Assembly: GCA_032229885.1 (NCBI GenBank)
Contig: JAVYAJ010000365.1
Coordinates: 1-7,110, forward strand
Length of the DNA stretch: 7,110 nt
From: Anammoximicrobium sp032229885
GTDB taxonomy: Bacteria; Planctomycetota; Planctomycetia; Pirellulales; Pirellulaceae
Direction of reading: 5' to 3'
Positions 1-6,530 of the stretch are shown here, piece by piece. The translations under genes were made by a program, and so were the position numbers. Within the stretch, counting starts at the first letter, position 1, and every line of letters begins with the position of its first letter. The notes below the pieces were generated by a model, which had not been told where the DNA came from, did no database searches, and saw only the letters and a list, made by a program, of their open reading frames with translations.

Positions 1-97
1 CCATTTCGATTGCCATGTATCTCGTCCTAGCTCTTTTTTGGGTAATTTAGGATGACTTCCCGTTCCATGTCCCATCAATTCCGATTTGCGGCACTAG
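1..97 (+). repeat. 143-bp dispersed element, copy A (partial, cut by window edge)
   Basis: This is the downstream two thirds of an element that recurs at 663-805 (same strand) and 6531-6673 (opposite strand). It starts with CCATTTCGATTGCCATG and ends at GGCACTAG. The best conserved block is CTTCCCGTTCCATGTCCCAT near positions 56-75. The upstream part seen in the other copies, including the 10-bp stem, would lie before position 1. By eye, identity to the other copies is about 70-80 percent with one small indel. It codes for nothing recognisable. Confidence 0.8.
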
Positions 98-387
98 TTC
101 GTTGTCCAATCGGTATTTTCGGATTGCCGGGCTCGCCGGCGTACGGGATTTCCGCGGCCGGCAGACCACGGCCACCCTCATATTCAGCCTTGACAACGCA
201 CTAGCCTGCCAGCCCGAAGCACACCGTTTGGCAGACTATGAAGCGATAGAGGGGCGCGCTTCACGCGTGGCCGCAACCGAGCGGGCGCGACGGAGCGCAT
301 CTGGCGCAGTCAAAAACCGGAAACTGCGGAGTTTAGGCGAAATTGGTTTTGCCAGGCTGTTGCGCAGCACGGACGATCGGAATCCCC
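98..387. other. Intergenic, no recognisable gene
   Basis: An open frame crosses this stretch on the plus strand, but it runs on through the repeat cluster at 388-586 and its product resembles nothing I know. Composition is GC-rich with no convincing ribosome binding site. I treat it as spacer between two repeats. Confidence 0.55.
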
Positions 388-586
388 TTGGCCGAAGGCC
401 ATCTTCAACGCAGCCTGGGGCAACGCCCCAGGAGTCAAAGACGACAGAGACCGTGTTGGCTGAAGGCCATCATCAACGTGCCACCGCGGCCCGCATGAAT
501 AGGGCCTGCGGCCAAAAGAGGCTCGCGCGCGGCGCCCAGTCCAGAGGCGTTGCCCCAGGCTACGGTGAACGGAGGCCTTCGGCCAA
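388..586. repeat. REPIN-like inverted-repeat cluster
   Basis: Three related units share the head TTGG(C/T)-GAAGGCC. Unit 1 (388-432, +) runs from TTGGCCGAAGGCC into a perfect hairpin, CCTGGGGC-AAC-GCCCCAGG (8-bp stem, 414-432). Unit 3 (541-586) is the same unit inverted, with the near-identical tail AGCCTGGGGCAACGCC on the minus strand. Unit 2 (from 456, +) has the head TTGGCTGAAGGCCATCATCA and then a different hairpin, CCGCGGCCC...GGGCCTGCGG (484-511, one bulge). The outer units form an inverted pair of about 45 bp around unit 2. Two hairpin-bearing repeats in inverted order is the layout of REPINs mobilised by RAYT transposases. That assignment is an inference, since no RAYT gene is in the window. 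Confidence 0.7.
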
Positions 587-662
587 ACAGAATCAGCGGC
601 GATCTGCGTTCAAACGGGCAACAGCCGAAGCAGCCGTAGTTTAAGAAATGGACCGTGCCAGA

Positions 663-805
663 GCGCGTCCGTCCAGGGCGGCGCACTGCCCCGCGCTCGT
701 TGTCCAGCCATTTCGATTACCATATATCTCGGCCCAAATCATTTTTCCGGTAATCCGGGACGACTGCCCGTTCCATGTCCCATCTGTCCCGATTTGTGGC
801 ACTAG
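663..805 (+). repeat. 143-bp dispersed element, copy B
   Basis: Full-length copy, alignable to 6531-6673 (reverse strand) over the same 143 bp. It begins GCGCGTCCGTCCAGGGCGGC and ends GGCACTAG. The left part (674-707) can fold: CAGGGCGGCG pairs with CGTTGTCCAG in 9 of 10 positions, three of them G.U. A second small stem, GGGAC...GTCCC, lies in the right part. Copy A repeats its last 98 bp in the same orientation about 700 bp upstream. No ORF is conserved among the copies. It may be a non-autonomous mobile repeat or a structured RNA element. Confidence 0.8.
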
Positions 806-1528
806 TCTCGCTACTGGATGCCCCTCGCTCCGAGGGCAACGGACGTAGAGTAGAGCGTTCTCTGCATCGCCCTTGACCGTCGCCACGCGGTCCACCGACC
901 ATTCATTGGCGAAGACACATCGATTTCCGGACGGGCACGTGCTATGGGTTACAACGACGGGCTGGTGTCGGGCAGCGCATGTCTCAGCAGCGGCTCGACG
1001 GCTTCAAATGGCTTCTGAGAAAGTGGCCGAAACGGCGTCCGGAGATGGCGCCTCCGAACGGGAAAAGGTAGCGTTCAAACCATATTCCGTGGTCCAAGTT
1101 CAGATCTCATACGGCTATGGGGTTGTGAGCGGTTCGTGCGACCGAATGGCCAACTTAAAGCGGAGACACGTCCCGGGAAATGTAGTGCCCAAGGCGTTCA
1201 GTTCAGTACATAAAGATGCGACAGCCTTGGTGCGGTGAGGGGATGATTGCGGGCGTCAATTCCACCCCGCGCGGCCTCGCTGTGCTCGGCCGCAACCAAA
1301 CAGAGTATCAACCCAGGTCCAATCGAAACGCCGTGGAAGGCGGCTCCAGACCAGGGCCCGGTATGTCGAGGGGCTGCGAAAGTGATCTCAGGTCGTTGTT
1401 GGGCGAGGCGGAGCTGAGTTGGCCAGACAAACGCAGTCCCCAAGGTCCAGCCGGAGACGCAGCAATCTCCCCCAGTGGGCAGGGTATAACAAAGCATCCC
1501 TTCGGTTGGATGGTAGATGTGGTTGTAA
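806..1528. other. Long non-coding or decayed stretch
   Basis: About 720 bp without a recognisable gene. Open frames exist on both strands (for example 873-1238 and 1216-1674 on plus), but they overlap each other, lack family motifs and have no clear ribosome binding sites. A small hairpin, CCCTCG-CTC-CGAGGG, lies at 822-836 just past copy B. The right end may contain unrecognisably decayed upstream parts of the transposase whose C-terminus begins at 1529. Confidence 0.5.
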
Positions 1529-1876
1529 ACGTACAACGTGCTGAGTGTGGTGAAGTCGACGATCGCGCAGGTGCAACCTCCCCCGGCACGTCAGGAGAAG
1601 CGGGACAACCTCTCGACGTACTTCCTGGCGCCGGAGGTTGCGGTTGTCTCGCAGGGTATGCAGATCGCGATTGATTCTCACGAACGGCGCCAGCGATACG
1701 CGGAGCTAAGTGCCCAGCAAATGGCCGAGGCGTTGAAGAACCATACGGGGCACATGACTCTGAAGCGTTATCTCAAGGATCGCCGTGGTCCCAAGAAACG
1801 CCCTCCCAAACGCCCAGGCCGTAAGTCACACGTCTGGGCTGCACGGGTGTTGGCTACACGCCGGCGGCGCGAATGA
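1529..1876 (+). pseudogene. Transposase C-terminal remnant (IS4-like, planctomycete type)
   Basis: The reading frame encodes about 115 residues that look like the C-terminus of a DDE transposase. It opens with TYNVLSVVKSTIAQVQ, continues through LSTYFLAPEVAV and SQGMQIAI, then a basic tail with RGPKKRPPKRP and a final ARVLA. From memory, many planctomycete transposases end with a YN-(V/L)-LS-V helix, a YRGMMIAI-like segment, a RGPKK-PPP-K run and HVSTARVLA. None of the catalytic DDE core is present. A TAA stop at 1526-1528 immediately precedes the homologous part, and the +1 frame reads on upstream, so the 5' part is lost or frameshifted. A GTG at 1538 could start a 112-residue product, but a C-terminal tail alone would not be active. 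The family label is from recall and moderately sure. Confidence 0.65.
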
Positions 1877-1920
1877 CAGCTTTAAAGGGCTGCTCTTTGA
1901 GCTTCAGCGGCGACGGGTCT

Positions 1921-1962
1921 GTGCTTTTCTCTCGGGAACCATGGATCTCGAGAAAACGACCT
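1921..1962. repeat. Imperfect palindrome at the 3' edge of the helicase fragment
   Basis: The arms GTGCTTTTCTC (1921-1931) and GAGAAAACGAC (1950-1960) pair at 9 of 11 positions around a CCATGG centre. Read on the minus strand, the inner edge is GGTCGTTTTCTCG, close to the GGTCGTTCTCGCG edge of the perfect palindrome at 2146-2167. Homology of the helicase fragment stops exactly here. Confidence 0.55.
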
Positions 1963-2139
1963 TTTCTGATAGACTGCCTCAATCTGGTGAGGCAGCGTGC
2001 GAATACCGGAAAGGCTGCCCGCAAACTGCCGGTCGTACGCGTAGGCCAGGCGGATGCGTGCCGACTCGACAAGCAGTTGCCAATCGATTGGATCGACGAG
2101 TTGCGGAGCGGTCGGAAGCGAATCCCGCGGCGCGATCAA
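1963..2139 (-). pseudogene. SNF2-type helicase N-terminal fragment
   Basis: The minus-strand frame encodes about 59 residues resembling the stretch just before the ATPase core of SNF2-family helicases of the phage-defence or DrmD/HepA-like type. Key parts are LIAPRDSLP, LVDPIDWQLLVESARIRLAY, and LPHQIEAVYQK. In intact relatives this is followed by an L-F-LLADDPGAGKTIMAG Walker A motif. Here it stops after VYQK and the frame continues into unrelated sequence (RSFSRDPW...). No Walker A, DEAH box or C-terminal helicase domain is present. The upstream end is equally abrupt and abuts a 22-bp palindrome. An ATG at 2184 opens a 100-codon frame across the fragment, but its first 15 residues come from the palindrome region and do not match the family. 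I regard it as a relic of a much larger gene, not a functional small protein. Confidence 0.7.
1975..1994. repeat. Short hairpin inside the helicase fragment
   Basis: TGCCTCA-ATCTGG-TGAGGCA forms a 7-bp stem with a 6-base loop. It lies within the remnant of the helicase reading frame (the LPHQIEA codons), so it is probably coincidental to coding. Confidence 0.35.
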
Positions 2140-2145
2140 GTCGAA

Positions 2146-2167
2146 GTCGTTCTCGCGCGAGAACGAC
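2146..2167. repeat. Perfect 22-bp palindrome at the 5' edge of the helicase fragment
   Basis: The half-site GTCGTTCTCGC is followed directly by its exact reverse complement with no spacer. It lies 6 bp outside the point where helicase similarity begins. With no loop it would act as a double-strand recognition site (operator, recombination or cleavage site) rather than as a hairpin terminator. The edge on the other side of the fragment carries a related sequence. Confidence 0.75.
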
Positions 2168-2505
2168 CTCCTCCAGACTTCCATCCGGCAACCGGACGCG
2201 GCACGCAGCCCGCACCCAACAGACGCACCGATTCGAGGACCATCGGATCGGCGAAATGCCCCGGCGCCGAAATGCGGCGTCCCATTGGGAACGGAGCTTC
2301 GGACTGAGCTGCAGACATATCACCCGTGTCACCAGATCGAAGGCTTTTCGAATATCTGGTCAGGTTCCTAGAAAACGCCACTTCGGAGTGACACTCAAGC
2401 ACGCTCAGAATTTCTCAGGCAGCAGACAGTTTTCGTCGCTCGCATTGTACCGAAAATCGACACAAAGGCATCTCCAAACGTATCTCCGAAGCCAAGAAAC
2501 GACCA
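2168..2505. other. Intergenic stretch with one larger hairpin
   Basis: No gene recognised on either strand. The one structure seen is at 2331-2360: ACCAGAT...ATCTGGT with an inner CGAA...TTCG pair and a small bulge. It has no adjacent T-run, so it is not a standard terminator. Confidence 0.45.
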
Positions 2506-2523
2506 CGGCCGCTTTCGCGGCCG
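2506..2523 (-). terminator. Probable tRNA transcription terminator
   Basis: Read on the minus strand, a perfect 7-bp stem CGGCCGC-GAAA-GCGGCCG with a GNRA tetraloop begins 37 bases after the tRNA 3' end. It is followed by TGGTCGTTTCTTGG, which is T-rich but not an unbroken T-run. Position and stem stability favour a terminator or processing structure for the tRNA transcript. Confidence 0.45.
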
Positions 2524-2560
2524 CTTCGCAAGTCGTTCCACTTCAATATGTTCCGATCAG

Positions 2561-2635
2561 TCGGGGTGAAAGGATTTGAACCTTCGACCTCTTGGTCCCG
2601 AACCAAGCGCTCTAGCCAGGCTGAGCCACACCCCG
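2561..2635 (-). tRNA. tRNA-Pro, anticodon CGG
   Basis: All four arms fold on the minus strand. The acceptor stem CGGGGTG pairs perfectly with CACCCCG, with discriminator A at 2561. The D stem is GCTC/GAGC around AGCCTGGCTA. The anticodon stem CTTGG/CCAAG encloses the loop TTCGGGA, giving anticodon CGG with G37, as usual for proline tRNAs. The T arm is GAAGG/CCTTT (one G.U pair) around TTCAAAT. Length is 75 bases and CCA is not encoded (CTG follows the discriminator), so it must be added by nucleotidyltransferase. It decodes CCG proline codons. A possible promoter lies upstream at 2702-2731 and a GC-rich hairpin downstream at 2506-2523, so it appears to be a single-gene unit. Confidence 0.97.
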
Positions 2636-2701
2636 AGGTTTGCGTCGCCCAGGTCGCGACGTCGCGGTCCTGCACGGTCGCAGTCGATCGTTTAAACGTA
2701 A

Positions 2702-2731
2702 AGTCTAGCGAAGCAGGTCGTCTTGACTCAA
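2702..2731 (-). promoter_or_regulatory. Possible sigma70-type promoter for tRNA-Pro
   Basis: Minus strand: TTGAGT (2726-2731), an 18-bp spacer, then TAGACT (2702-2707). Each hexamer matches its consensus at 4 of 6 positions. Transcription would start near 2695, leaving a leader of about 60 bases before the tRNA. The sites are weak, so this is tentative. Confidence 0.35.
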
Positions 2732-2735
2732 GGGG

Positions 2736-2761
2736 GGAACGGCCATTTTTACGTCCGTTCC
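2736..2761. repeat. Inverted repeat upstream of the tRNA promoter
   Basis: GGAACGG and CCGTTCC form a perfect 7-bp stem around a 12-base loop containing TTTTT. It sits 4 bp upstream of the proposed -35 box. It could be an operator-like site, or chance. Confidence 0.4.
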
Positions 2762-3031
2762 GCATGCGACTGCGGACTTTGCTGTTAGGATCCGCGCATA
2801 CTGTACTCGATCGCGGTCGGATTCGCAATCGCAGCGCAGCAAGATCGCGACGACAGGGTTTGGACGGTGGCGTTTCCTTGACATGACGTGGTGCGTCACA
2901 CGTGATCGTCCATCGTCGCCTACATGATCACCAACGCACGGCGGAATATTCGTCTTGGCAGGATTGCGTCTTTGCCTGGGATGAGTTTCAAGACTCGCGA
3001 GTGTGTTTTCGGCCGAGCACTTGCTCGACGA
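2762..3031. other. Intergenic region between the large gene and tRNA-Pro
   Basis: No gene recognised. Short frames on both strands lack motifs. The palindrome ACTCGCGAGT occurs near 2994-3003. With the hairpin at 3014-3027, this is the downstream side of the large minus-strand gene. Confidence 0.5.
3014..3027 (-). terminator. Weak hairpin just past the large gene's stop codon
   Basis: CGAGC-AAGT-GCTCG on the minus strand begins 4 bases after the TAA stop at 3032-3034. No T-run follows (GCCGAAAACACAC). It may protect the mRNA 3' end or be part of a factor-dependent terminator. The call is weak. Confidence 0.25.
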
Positions 3032-6000
3032 TTACCGGCGAGCCGCATCCTCGATCAGCTCGATTCCGCACAGCACGGCCGGATGTTCGGTCGCGCTGGT
3101 GAACTCGAGTTCTAGGGCGTCTTGAATCACCACGTCGCGGAACTCGCGGACGACCCCGCGATTAGGGCCTTGTGCCTCGCGGGCAATGTCGAACTCGGCC
3201 AACACTTCGCGGCCTTGCATGCGCACCGCGAACACCCGTTCGCCGGGCGCGAGGCCGTCGGGTTCGGCAAAGGTCAACGCGACGGTAAAGGGTCGCGACG
3301 TCTGGGGCAGTGGGCGTCGCGCCCGACGGAGGATGGGCGGCAACGAGCGCCCCCAGTCCAAGCCGGGTTGGGCATCGAGCTGCACCGCGCCCGGGCCGCT
3401 GTGCGTAGCGCTGGCATAGTAAATCCCGCTTAGCCCACCGGACTGTCCGGTGGCCGAGACCAGGCATTCGGCGGGGATTGGGCCTCTGGGCATCGACGGG
3501 CTGCTCCAGCTCAGTTCAAACGCGGCCGGCTGATCCGGCCGGCGCTCTTTGGGTGGATAGTATTCGATCTGAATCGGAGTCGGCCTGTCACGTGTCAGCT
3601 CGATCGCAGCGGATACCTCGCCGTGCTCGCCGCGGCGCAGTTGGGCGCTGTTGTCAAGCACGACTTGACCGTCGATCCAAACCCGCAGCCCGTGGTCGCT
3701 GCGCGCCGACAGCGTGTACGTTTCGCGGTGCGGCGGACGGATACTGCCCAGCCAGCGGACGCTGAAGGCGTCGCCGGGCGCGCCGCTTCTGAGAGCCACC
3801 GGTTCGATCCGCAGACGCTTTAGCCCTTTGATCCCCGACGCGCTGACCCACGGCCAGCCCTGGCCGCCGTCCATCCACATGGCGTGTCGGTAGAATGGGG
3901 TCGCATCCTCGGGAGAGATCTGGACGGGGACGATCGGCGACGGGCCTCCGACGGACGGCCAGTCCAGCCACAACGTGCCATCTTCGGTCACACGGTCGCC
4001 GGGCGCGCCGAGGTTGATCCCGACGCGGCGCACGGGCGCTTCGACCGCGACATCGCCCCAGGCGGACCATTGTTCGAACTCGGCGGGCATCGCCACCAAG
4101 GCCAGCGAGGTGTACACCGGATAGTTGCACACACAGTTGCCCGTCCACGACGGCAGGCTCAGCACGCCATCGGCTGGGATGATGCTGTTGCGGCAACCCG
4201 AGCGGGTACCGCCGATGCTGATCGTACCGCTCTCCAGCCGCTTGTCGTAGTACGCCGCCGTGCCCGAGCGGAGCGTACACACATCGCCATAATCGACGGG
4301 CGATAAATCGCACCCGTGGTTTTTAGGAATCGTCCGGGCTTCATCGATCCCAGTCACCGGATTCTCGCGGATCGGCGCGGGTGGCGGGCTTGGCGGATCA
4401 TCCGCCCGCTCGGCAAACCCCGCGGCAGCCCGCTCGGCTTCGCCGTCATTCAGCACGCGGCCGGTGTAGACGTCCGTATAAGCCGCGCGATAGGACAGCT
4501 CGCGCTCGAGCCAGCGTAAATAATCGTGATAGCCCATCCCGCTCGGATTCGGACCGTAGGGCTGCTCGGTGACCTCGTACCGCATCACTCCGTGGGCGAC
4601 GTCGATCGTCTCCGGCAGGCCGCGGCCCGCCTCGTGGGTAAACGTCCGGTAGAACAGCTTGTGATGATGAAACGTGTCGCCGAACCACAGCAAACCCAAC
4701 GGGGCGCGGACGAGCTGATCGTGATTCGGTCGCCCGCGATAGTCGGCTGCGCCCGGCAACGCCCCCGCACGGACAATCAGCGAGAGCGCGCCGCGCCGCC
4801 CGACGCGCGCGCCCGCCAAACCGGCCTCGGCTACGTGCTGCTCGACCGTCTCCTGCCGATCGGGCGGCAGTTCCAAACACAGCGTGCCGCCATACGGGCG
4901 GAGAGCGGCGAAAGCGGCCTCGAAAAAGGCTCTCGCGGCGGGCAAAACGGTCGCCTCCGGATCTTCGGATACGATCAACGCGGCCAGATAGGGCGGCAGC
5001 GCGAAATGCAGCGGATCGCCTACATGGATCGCGATCCGGGCGCCGTACAGGCCCGCTTCATCAAGCCGCCGCCGATGGGCGTCGACCTTGTCGGCGTTCG
5101 GTTCGATCACGATCACGTGCAGATCGGACTGGACGGCCAGTTCTTCCGCCAGGCGTCCCGTGCCCAGCCCGAGCACGAGCGCATAGCCTGTGCGCGCGTC
5201 GGTCTGGTCGAGGATTTGTGCGGCCGTGGCGCGCCACCGATCAACGGGCCGCTCGAGCGGCCGGATGACCAACTCGTGCATCACGGGGGCGGTCGCCTGC
5301 GGTCCAAAACAATAGATGTCGCCCTGCCTGGTGGCGACGAACAATCGTCCGTCGGCGACCAGCATCGCGTGAACGTCGCCCATGACATCCGGATAGCCGT
5401 CGGCCCAGCACAGCGTCCGATCGCCCAGCGCGATCGTGGTGGCGGTATGATCCTGTAGGCGATACGTTTCGCGACCGATCACCACCTGGGGCGGCAAGAC
5501 CTCGTCGGGTTGCGGTCGAGCGCCCGCCTGGCCAATGATCTGTCGCCCCGCATCATGGATCTCGGTATTGATCCGCGGATCCACCAGCAGCTCGCCGCCC
5601 GCGTTCGTGGACACGAACCAACTGCCCGGTCGACTGCCGAACCCGCCGTGCCCGAACGTAAAATCGATCAGCTTGCCGGATTGAAGATCGAAGAAAGCCG
5701 GAAACGCGCGGCTGCTGGGGACGACCAACTCGTCACCGCGGATCAGCAGATAGCCTTGCGGCGACGGACCGCCGAACGCCATGGCGCTGTGGGGGTGTTC
5801 GAGGTACAGCGAGCCGCAGCGATCATTCACCCAGACTGGACAGCCCGTCTCGGCGTCCAACGCCCACACGAAAATCCCTTCGAACGGCCACACGCCGGCC
5901 GCGAGATAGACGCGACCGTTGGCCGCGACCGGCCCGCCTCGAACCGGCCACACCGAGATCAAACGACCGTTGCCGAGGGCGCGACGATCCGAAGGCGCTG

Positions 6001-6469
6001 CGCGGTGTTTCCAGCGAAGCTCGCCCGATTTCGCATCCAAGCAGTACAGCAGCCCGTCGTCCGACGCGCAGAACAAGCGACCGTCCAGCACGACCGGAGC
6101 AAACCGCATCGGCCCTTCGGCGTAGAACCGCCAGCGCTGCCGGCCGGTCGCCGCGTCCAACGCCGTCACGCTGTCGTTGCGCGACGAACAGACGAACATC
6201 GTTCCATCGCAGACGACCGGCTCGTAACCCGCATCGAACTGAACCCGTTCTTGCCGAACCTGCCAAAACGCCGGCCGCAGCGGATGATCGTGCCGAACCC
6301 ACTGCAGGTGCAACGTGTCGGCGAGCCGCTCGGGCGTGTCCGCCGTGCGCCCGGGGTCGTGTCGCCACATCGGCCAGTCGGCGGCACGGGTCCGCGCGTT
6401 CGCCAAGCCGCTCAGCAGGGTGGCGGTCAAGAGGCAGACGATCACAGGATGGTTGTGAATGACGGACAT
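3032..6469 (-). CDS. Exported PQQ-type beta-propeller / methyltransferase-like / PA14 / malectin-like protein
   Basis: 1145 residues, intact frame. Residues 1 to about 30 form a signal peptide (IVCLLTATLLSGLANA core), so the product is likely periplasmic or envelope-attached. Residues 31-390 carry BamB/PQQ-type propeller blades: DWPMWRHDPGRT at the start, VTALDAATGRQRWRF (101-115), LYCLDAKSGELRW (141-153), VWALDAETG (201-209) and DGRLFVATRQGDIYCFG (373-389). Residues 410-565 look like a class I SAM methyltransferase fold: motif I LVLGLGTG (431-438), acidic E456 after the second strand, and D485 in IHVGDP. Then come APLGLLWFGD (589-598), a domain with Cys 720, 731, 759, 779 and 781, and NLGAPGDR (819-826). 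PA14 lies at about 895-1000 and a malectin-like fold at about 1010-1141. The start is set by AAGGA 8 bases upstream and by the signal peptide. From memory this domain order is a known planctomycete family. Substrate and activity are unknown, and an exported methyltransferase would lack an obvious SAM supply. Confidence 0.93.
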   Translation of the reverse strand: MSVIHNHPVIVCLLTATLLSGLANARTRAADWPMWRHDPGRTADTPERLADTLHLQWVRHDHPLRPAFWQVRQERVQFDAGYEPVVCDGTMFVCSSRNDSVTALDAATGRQRWRFYAEGPMRFAPVVLDGRLFCASDDGLLYCLDAKSGELRWKHRAAPSDRRALGNGRLISVWPVRGGPVAANGRVYLAAGVWPFEGIFVWALDAETGCPVWVNDRCGSLYLEHPHSAMAFGGPSPQGYLLIRGDELVVPSSRAFPAFFDLQSGKLIDFTFGHGGFGSRPGSWFVSTNAGGELLVDPRINTEIHDAGRQIIGQAGARPQPDEVLPPQVVIGRETYRLQDHTATTIALGDRTLCWADGYPDVMGDVHAMLVADGRLFVATRQGDIYCFGPQATAPVMHELVIRPLERPVDRWRATAAQILDQTDARTGYALVLGLGTGRLAEELAVQSDLHVIVIEPNADKVDAHRRRLDEAGLYGARIAIHVGDPLHFALPPYLAALIVSEDPEATVLPAARAFFEAAFAALRPYGGTLCLELPPDRQETVEQHVAEAGLAGARVGRRGALSLIVRAGALPGAADYRGRPNHDQLVRAPLGLLWFGDTFHHHKLFYRTFTHEAGRGLPETIDVAHGVMRYEVTEQPYGPNPSGMGYHDYLRWLERELSYRAAYTDVYTGRVLNDGEAERAAAGFAERADDPPSPPPAPIRENPVTGIDEARTIPKNHGCDLSPVDYGDVCTLRSGTAAYYDKRLESGTISIGGTRSGCRNSIIPADGVLSLPSWTGNCVCNYPVYTSLALVAMPAEFEQWSAWGDVAVEAPVRRVGINLGAPGDRVTEDGTLWLDWPSVGGPSPIVPVQISPEDATPFYRHAMWMDGGQGWPWVSASGIKGLKRLRIEPVALRSGAPGDAFSVRWLGSIRPPHRETYTLSARSDHGLRVWIDGQVVLDNSAQLRRGEHGEVSAAIELTRDRPTPIQIEYYPPKERRPDQPAAFELSWSSPSMPRGPIPAECLVSATGQSGGLSGIYYASATHSGPGAVQLDAQPGLDWGRSLPPILRRARRPLPQTSRPFTVALTFAEPDGLAPGERVFAVRMQGREVLAEFDIAREAQGPNRGVVREFRDVVIQDALELEFTSATEHPAVLCGIELIEDAARR

Positions 6470-6477
6470 CGGCGTCT

Positions 6478-6482
6478 TCCTT
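6478..6482 (-). promoter_or_regulatory. Ribosome binding site of the large gene
   Basis: AAGGA on the minus strand lies 8 bases before the ATG at 6469-6467. It decides the start against an in-frame ATG 369 bases further upstream (6838). That longer version would translate the dispersed repeat at 6531-6673 and bury the signal peptide. Confidence 0.7.
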
Positions 6483-6530
6483 GGATGGCGTGCGCTTGTG
6501 GATCGGGTGATTGTCACGGGGCGACGTCCG

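Noticed and set aside
102..686. Overlapping frames on both strands (102-644 + and 435-686 -)
   Set aside because: Both run through the repeat cluster at 388-586. GC-rich repeats often keep several frames open, and neither product matches a family or has a clear ribosome binding site.
1963..2139. DISARM-type or other complete defence system around the helicase fragment
   Set aside because: Only about 59 codons of helicase-like sequence remain and no partner genes (methylase, nuclease, DrmA/B/C) are present.
2136..2402. Minus-strand frame with RRISAPGHFADPMVLESVR, possibly another gene fragment
   Set aside because: It looks protein-like in parts, but I cannot tie it to a family. It is in a different frame from the helicase fragment and lacks a supported start.
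2415..2828. Minus-strand frame of 137 codons
   Set aside because: It translates straight through tRNA-Pro (the EVEGSNPFTPTD-like peptide is a typical mis-called tRNA).
3032..6469. Cytochrome c or quinoprotein dehydrogenase function for the large protein
   Set aside because: No CxxCH haem site, and the propeller blades are of the general BamB/PQQ-like type without a recognisable dehydrogenase active site.
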